54,710 nucleotides of DNA, from assembly GCA_016650445.1 (NCBI GenBank), contig JAENVS010000016.1, positions 1 to 54,710 of the forward strand, in the 5' to 3' direction. Position numbers and translations under genes: made by a program. How positions within the stretch are numbered: the first letter of the stretch is position 1; the number at the start of each line of letters is the position of its first letter. This DNA comes from Frankiaceae bacterium (GTDB lineage: Bacteria; Actinomycetota; Actinomycetes; Mycobacteriales; SCTD01). Under the pieces are notes generated by a model, which saw nothing but the letters and a program-made list of their open reading frames with translations, did no database searches and was not told the origin of the DNA. This document shows, piece after piece, positions 50,748-54,710 of the stretch.

Positions 50748-50757
50748 CCTCCACGGG
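50715..50757. terminator. 16-bp inverted repeat overlapping the end of the ParA-partner gene
   Basis: Arms at 50715-50730 and 50742-50757 are perfect complements with an 11-base loop. The stop codon of the plus-strand gene (50745-50747) lies inside the right arm. The other end is five bases from the convergent gene end at 50763. It probably terminates both convergent transcripts. No T-run is present. Confidence 0.62.
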
Positions 50758-50762
50758 TATCG

Positions 50763-51014
50763 CTATGAGTGCTCGCTGACCTCGTAGATCTCGTCAGCGA
50801 CGAGGCCGTGCGCCTCCCGGTGCACCGTATTGGCGGCCTCCGCGTCCGGCGCCTCGACGAGGCAGAAGATCTTGCCCTGCTTCTCGTCGACCCAGTAGCG
50901 CTTGTACTCGACGCCGTGCGCCTCTTGTGTCTTGAGATCGGCCTGGTGCGCGCCCGCCACGTCGGCGGCGCTGACGCCGCCCTCCATGTTGTGCACGTCC
51001 ATAAAGAGCGGCAT
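50763..51014 (-). CDS. DUF4242 / SCO4226-like small protein (nickel-binding family)
   Basis: An 83-residue protein of ferredoxin-like dimeric fold. The patterns MPLFMDVHNMEGGVSAADVAGAHQAD, YKRYWVDEKQGKIFCLVEAPDAEAA and HREAHGLVADEIYEV match the DUF4242 family, to which the nickel-binding SCO4226 of Streptomyces belongs. His residues in VHNM, GAHQAD and HREAHG are candidate ligands. Function in the cell is unknown. It is convergent with the ParA-like pair. Confidence 0.85.
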   Translation of the reverse strand: MPLFMDVHNMEGGVSAADVAGAHQADLKTQEAHGVEYKRYWVDEKQGKIFCLVEAPDAEAANTVHREAHGLVADEIYEVSEHS

Positions 51015-51096
51015 CGCTCATTCCCCCTATTCGCACGCGCGGCGCTCGCCGCGTCAGCGCTCGCACAATGGCACGAACTCGGCCAGGTGACCAGAG

Positions 51097-51804
51097 CTAC
51101 GGCAGAGAGGCGACCAACTCGGCCACGCTCTTCATGCCGCCGGTGAAGAAGGGCGTCTCGAGCTTGGTGAACAGTCGCGCCCGCGCGGAGCGCAGGTGCC
51201 GCATCGCGTCGAGGATGCGGTGCAGCTCATCGGCCTCGAAGGCCAGCAGCCACTCGTAGTCGCCCAGGGCGAAGGCGGCGACGGTGTTGGCACGCACGTC
51301 CTCGAACTCGCGCCCCATGATCCCGTGCTCGCTGAGCATTCCCTTCCGCTCGTAGTCGGGCAACAGGTACCAGTCGAGTGAGCGGTTGAACGGATAGACG
51401 CAGACGTACTTCTTTGGCTCCTCCCGCCGTACATAGGCAGGGATGTGGTTGCGGTTGAACTCCGCCGGCCGGTGCAGCCCCACGCTCGACCAGACCGGCG
51501 TCAGGTGCCGCCCGATGCGCGTCTGCCGGAACCGGCTGTAGGTGTCCTGCAGCACGTCGACGTCGGGGCACGTCCACCAGATGAGGATGTCGGCGTCGGC
51601 CTTGAGGCCACTGACGTCGTACGTCCCTCGGGTGTAGACGTCCTTCTCCAGCGCCGCGTCGAGGAATGCCTGCATCTCCTCGGCCAGCGACGTGCGCTCG
51701 TCGTCGGGCACCGGCGTGGTCGCCTTGAACACGCTGTACATCGTGTAGAGCAGCTGCGCGTTGAGCTCGCGTGCCTTGGGTGCCTCAGGCCTGTCGTCCG
51801 TCAT
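51097..51804 (-). CDS. hemQ: Coproheme decarboxylase HemQ (chlorite-dismutase family)
   Basis: A 235-residue protein. I use ATG 51804 (MTDDRPEAPKARELNAQLLYTMYSVF), which overlaps the upstream gene by 20 bases. The family patterns are LMYSVF-type N-terminus, DADILIWWTCPDVDVLQ, KKYVCVYPFNRSLDWYLLP and GREFEDVRANTVAAFALGDYEW. HemQ decarboxylates coproheme to protohaem in the coproporphyrin-dependent pathway of Gram-positive bacteria, and the gene neighbour CgoX acts in the same route. Confidence 0.94.
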   Translation of the reverse strand: MTDDRPEAPKARELNAQLLYTMYSVFKATTPVPDDERTSLAEEMQAFLDAALEKDVYTRGTYDVSGLKADADILIWWTCPDVDVLQDTYSRFRQTRIGRHLTPVWSSVGLHRPAEFNRNHIPAYVRREEPKKYVCVYPFNRSLDWYLLPDYERKGMLSEHGIMGREFEDVRANTVAAFALGDYEWLLAFEADELHRILDAMRHLRSARARLFTKLETPFFTGGMKSVAELVASLP

Positions 51805-53155
51805 GAGGACCATTGTGAAGCAGTACGCCGGCGGCCGCGTCGGCACCACTCCGGATCACCGCCGGGACGCCGACACCGTCGTACGCCGCACCGGCGACCG
51901 TCAGGCCGGCGGGCAGTGCAGCCCTGATCCGGCGGACCCGGTCCAGGTGCCCGACGGCGTACTGCGGAAGTCCCCCACCCCACCTCGTGACCCGGCTGTC
52001 GAGCAGCGGCGGGACGGGGCCGACGACCCGTTCCAGCTCGGTGTGCACGACCCGCACCAGCTCGTCGTCCTCACGCTGAAGCTCGACCTCGTCGCCGTAC
52101 CGCCCGACGCTCGCCCGCACCACCGCCGACCCGGTCGACCCCCACTTGCGACTGGTGAAGGTGACCGCCTTGGTGCTGAGGCCCTCGACGGCCGGGACCA
52201 GGTAGCCGCTCCCCCGTCCTGGTGCCGGCCCGTCGAGGACGAGCGTCACGATCGCGACGCTGGCGTAGTCGACGGCGGCGAGCTCCGCCGCAGCGGTGGG
52301 TGCCACGTCGCGCAGCAGTCGCGCGGCCGGTGCGGCGGGCACCGCCAGGACCACTGCGTCGACGTCGAGGTACGCCGGATCTGCCGCCGAGCCGGTGGTG
52401 AGCCGCCAGCCGGTCGCGGTCCGGCACATTGCACGCACCGTCGTACCTGTCCTGATGTCTGCCTTGGACGCGCGCGCCACGGCGGGGGGCAGCCGACCGA
52501 GGCCGCCCGGCAGGCCGGCGAAAACGGGTCCGTCGACGGGGGCGCGGGAGGCGCGGGCCGCGAGGATCAGCGAGCGGTGGGATGCCAGCGCGGCGGCGAG
52601 CGCCGGGAGCGTCGCCTGCAGCGAGAGCAGGTCTGCGCGCCCGGCGTACACGCCCCCGAGCAAGGGGTCGACGAGGCGCTCGACGACCTCGCGGCCGAGG
52701 CGCCGCGTGACGAGCTCGCCGACAGAGATGTCGTCGGTGACGGGTGCACCGGGCGCGACGAGGTCGAGAGGGACGCGGGCCAACCCGCGGGCAGACAGCA
52801 CCTCGCTGCGGGCGAGGGCGCTGAGGTCGCCGGGTACGCCGAGCATGGTGCCGGTGGGCAGCGGTCGCAGCCGGCCGCCGGTGCGGACGTACGCCTCGGC
52901 GGTCGCAGGCGAGATCAGCTCGCCGCCGAGTCCGGCGGCAGTGGCGAGGTCGATGCCGTGCGGCACCCGGCGGATCAGCGCATCGGCACCCTCGTCGACG
53001 GCGACACCTCCGACGTCACTGACCCGCACCTTGCCGCCGACCTTGGACGAGGCCTCGAGGACGATCACCGTCGCCACATCGCGCATCGCGTGCGCAGCCG
53101 ACAGGCCGGCCATCCCGCCGCCGACGACCGCGACGGTAGGGCGCGCGGAGGTCAC
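51785..53155 (-). CDS. cgoX: Coproporphyrinogen III oxidase CgoX (HemY/HemG type)
   Basis: A 456-residue FAD enzyme. The dinucleotide-binding motif VVGGGMAGLSAAHAM is at the N-terminus, followed by the Glu of the FAD-ribose site (VLEAS) and GGKVRVSDVGG. The C-terminal GLTVAGAAYDGVGVPAVIRSG is the typical second FAD motif. In this actinobacterial context it should oxidise coproporphyrinogen III to coproporphyrin III. It overlaps hemQ by 20 bases, which indicates an operon in pathway order oxidase then decarboxylase. Confidence 0.94.
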   Translation of the reverse strand: MTSARPTVAVVGGGMAGLSAAHAMRDVATVIVLEASSKVGGKVRVSDVGGVAVDEGADALIRRVPHGIDLATAAGLGGELISPATAEAYVRTGGRLRPLPTGTMLGVPGDLSALARSEVLSARGLARVPLDLVAPGAPVTDDISVGELVTRRLGREVVERLVDPLLGGVYAGRADLLSLQATLPALAAALASHRSLILAARASRAPVDGPVFAGLPGGLGRLPPAVARASKADIRTGTTVRAMCRTATGWRLTTGSAADPAYLDVDAVVLAVPAAPAARLLRDVAPTAAAELAAVDYASVAIVTLVLDGPAPGRGSGYLVPAVEGLSTKAVTFTSRKWGSTGSAVVRASVGRYGDEVELQREDDELVRVVHTELERVVGPVPPLLDSRVTRWGGGLPQYAVGHLDRVRRIRAALPAGLTVAGAAYDGVGVPAVIRSGADAAAGVLLHNGPHDGRQA

Positions 53156-53638
53156 GCGTTCGAGCCTAATGGGACGGCAGTCAGCTTCTCTGGTCTAACG
53201 ATCTTGAGGTTGAGTGCGTCTCGAGCCGCCGGCGGGATGACCACTGACAGAGCCTGCGATCTGATCGCTAGACCTAGAGCGTGGCCCCGCCGGTCGCTGG
53301 AGGCTGCATGTCGGCTGGTGGGGTGTTGCGCCGCGAGCGCTGTCCGTTAGGGCGCCGCCGCGGACTCGGGCGCCGGACCACCCGACCGCGTCGCTGCGAC
53401 TGCGCGTGCCGCCGTCGAGGCTGTCGGCAACGCTGACGCGACTGGGCGGGACCGACGTCGTGCGCATCGAGTCCGAGCTGTCCCGGCGCGAAGCCGACCT
53501 CGAGTCGCTACAAGCACGAGCTCGCGCCGTGGTGGGCGCCGTACTTCCCTTCCTGCCGTTGCTCCTCGCCGGTGGATGGCTGGCCCTGTGGTGGCGCCGG
53601 CGGGGCGTCGACGGCCTGACCGCCCTACGCTCCGCGAC
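53156..53638. other. Intergenic region with one doubtful ORF (53406-53816, plus)
   Basis: This gap lies between the divergent CgoX and exporter genes. A GTG-started plus-strand frame from 53406 encodes a helical charged stretch (ESELSRREADLESLQARARAVV), a hydrophobic helix (PFLPLLLAGGWLALWW) and a basic turn. It then runs on for 175 bases inside the exporter gene in another frame, where its composition becomes shadow-like. A small membrane protein or the remnant of one is possible. I see no RNA element in the first 250 bases. Confidence 0.35.
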
Positions 53639-54710
53639 GTGGAGCGACGGCAGCTGGTCCTGGTCGCGACCTGCCTGGCGTCGTTCACGGCGACGCTCGA
53701 CAACACCGTCGTCGCCGTCGCACTGCGCGACATCCAGCGCGACCTCGGGGCCGGCGTCTCGGGGCTGCAGGGCGTCGTCACGGCGTACACGGTTGCTCTT
53801 GCCGCACTGCTCCTGACGGGCGGCACTCTCGTCGACGTCGCCGGTCGGCGACGGATGTTCCTCACCGGGCTGGTCATCTTCACGGGCGCGTCGATCGCCT
53901 GTGCCGCTGCTGGTTCGGTGACGGCGCTCGTGATCGCCCGCGGTGTCCAGGGCGCCGGGGCGGCGCTGGTCATTCCGGGCGGGCTCGCCGTGCTCGCGGA
54001 GGCCTATCCCGATGCCGGACCACGGGCGCGCGCCGTCGGCATCTGGGCCGCGACCGGTGCGCTCGCCCTCGCGATGGGACCGATCGTCGGCGGGCTGCTC
54101 GTCGCTGCGCGCGGGTGGCAAGCCGTCTTCGAGGTCAACGTGCCGCTCTGCGTGGCGATCGCCGTCGTCGTACTCCTTGCCACGCCCGGTGAGCGCCCGC
54201 CGGCGGGACGGCGGCTCGACCTGCCAGGGCAGCTGCTGGTCGCGTTGGGTCTTGCGATGACGACGTACGCCGTCGTGCTGGTCGGACGTGACGGGTGGAC
54301 GCGCGACGTGGTGGTCAGTGCCTGTGTCGGGGTCATCGCGGTGCTCGCATTCTCTGTCGTGGAACGGCGCAGCGCCGACCCGCTGCTGCCACGCGGGCTG
54401 CTCGCGGACCGCACCTTCGGGGGTACGACGGCAGCGGCCCTCGCGGCGAGCCTTGCGCTGTTCGTGCTGCTCGTCTTCCTGTCGCTGTTCCTGCAGCTGG
54501 TGCAGCAGCTGGACACGCTGCCCGCGGCGGTGCGACTGCTGCCGCTGACGGTGGCGCTGGTCGTGACCACGGTGCCCGCGGCCCTGCTCGCACACCGCCG
54601 TGGCCCGCGACTGCCCGTCGTCAGCGGGCTCGTGCTGGCGGCCGTGGGGTTGGTGCTGCTGGGCGAGGCACTCTCGCCGGGGATCGGAGCGGTGCACCTC
54701 GGCGTACTGC
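53639..54710 (+). CDS. MFS exporter, DHA2 (EmrB/QacA) type, 3' end outside window
   Basis: The visible 357 residues, from GTG 53639, contain about ten hydrophobic helices. The first helix has the DHA2-family motif LDNTVVAVALRDIQRDLG, with the Asp in helix 1. GGTLVDVAGRRRMFLTG is the MFS loop 2-3 signature, and GPIVGGLL near helix 5 is the antiporter motif C. It is a proton-driven multidrug-type exporter, substrate unknown. The frame runs off the end of the window. Confidence 0.92.
   Translation, partial: MERRQLVLVATCLASFTATLDNTVVAVALRDIQRDLGAGVSGLQGVVTAYTVALAALLLTGGTLVDVAGRRRMFLTGLVIFTGASIACAAAGSVTALVIARGVQGAGAALVIPGGLAVLAEAYPDAGPRARAVGIWAATGALALAMGPIVGGLLVAARGWQAVFEVNVPLCVAIAVVVLLATPGERPPAGRRLDLPGQLLVALGLAMTTYAVVLVGRDGWTRDVVVSACVGVIAVLAFSVVERRSADPLLPRGLLADRTFGGTTAAALAASLALFVLLVFLSLFLQLVQQLDTLPAAVRLLPLTVALVVTTVPAALLAHRRGPRLPVVSGLVLAAVGLVLLGEALSPGIGAVHLGVL

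Noticed and set aside
53195..54697. 500-codon minus-strand open frame opposite the MFS exporter
   Set aside because: The plus strand has clear DHA2-family helices and motifs. The minus frame is Arg/Gln/His-rich low-complexity sequence with no membrane or domain pattern.

Overview
This 54.7 kb window is high-GC chromosomal DNA from an actinobacterium (Actinomycetota). The evidence is many GTG and one TTG start codon, and typical actinobacterial families: WS/DGAT acyltransferase, the CgoX/HemQ haem pair, LigC, a stand-alone LigD-type polymerase, a DUF222/HNH '13E12' element and an SCO4226-like protein. The genus cannot be fixed from the sequence. I saw no rRNA, tRNA, CRISPR array or intact insertion sequence.

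Layout. 1-9.6 kb: trehalose/alpha-glucan genes glgX(treX)-treY and treZ, split by an oppositely oriented FecR-like gene and a membrane diguanylate cyclase. 9.7-20.4 kb: an EAL protein, a cell-wall-anchored LVIVD propeller, WS/DGAT, an O-methyltransferase, a CPBP protease with its coupled membrane partner, a phosphotransferase group and a secreted sialidase-like propeller. 20.6-24.7 kb: the most interesting locus. It holds an EAL phosphodiesterase with an Ala-rich N-terminus, then a clear cyclic-di-GMP-I (GEMM-I) riboswitch, then a small TasA/camelysin-like secreted protein and a SipW-type signal peptidase fused to a DUF5305-like module. 24.7-30 kb: LigC, a truncated small gene, a frameshifted 13E12 element with two consensus DnaA boxes beside it, a flavoprotein reductase and an ABC-F ATPase. 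30-31.5 kb and 36.5-39.7 kb: two minus-strand clusters of exported proteins, most with SipW-cognate signal peptides. Between them, at 31.7-36.4 kb, a hybrid PAS/REC/histidine kinase has its kinase core and an antisense CxxC mini-gene triplicated in tandem, with the copies decaying progressively. 40-54.7 kb: thioesterase, a frameshifted VOC gene, Uma2, a small DUF1508 pair, a large secreted propeller, LigD polymerase domain, lipoprotein, acetyltransferase, MsrB, VapBC, a ParA-like ATPase, an SCO4226-like protein, HemQ, CgoX and a partial DHA2-type MFS exporter.

How the parts may work together (inference). One GGDEF protein, two EAL proteins and a c-di-GMP riboswitch lie within about 17 kb. The riboswitch sits directly in front of the TasA-like/SipW pair, so c-di-GMP probably controls export or assembly of a surface fibre. 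The two downstream clusters encode likely extra substrates of the same peptidase, because no second SipW gene is visible. In all three SipW-related loci a strong hairpin follows the first gene, which would favour excess production of that first (structural) product.
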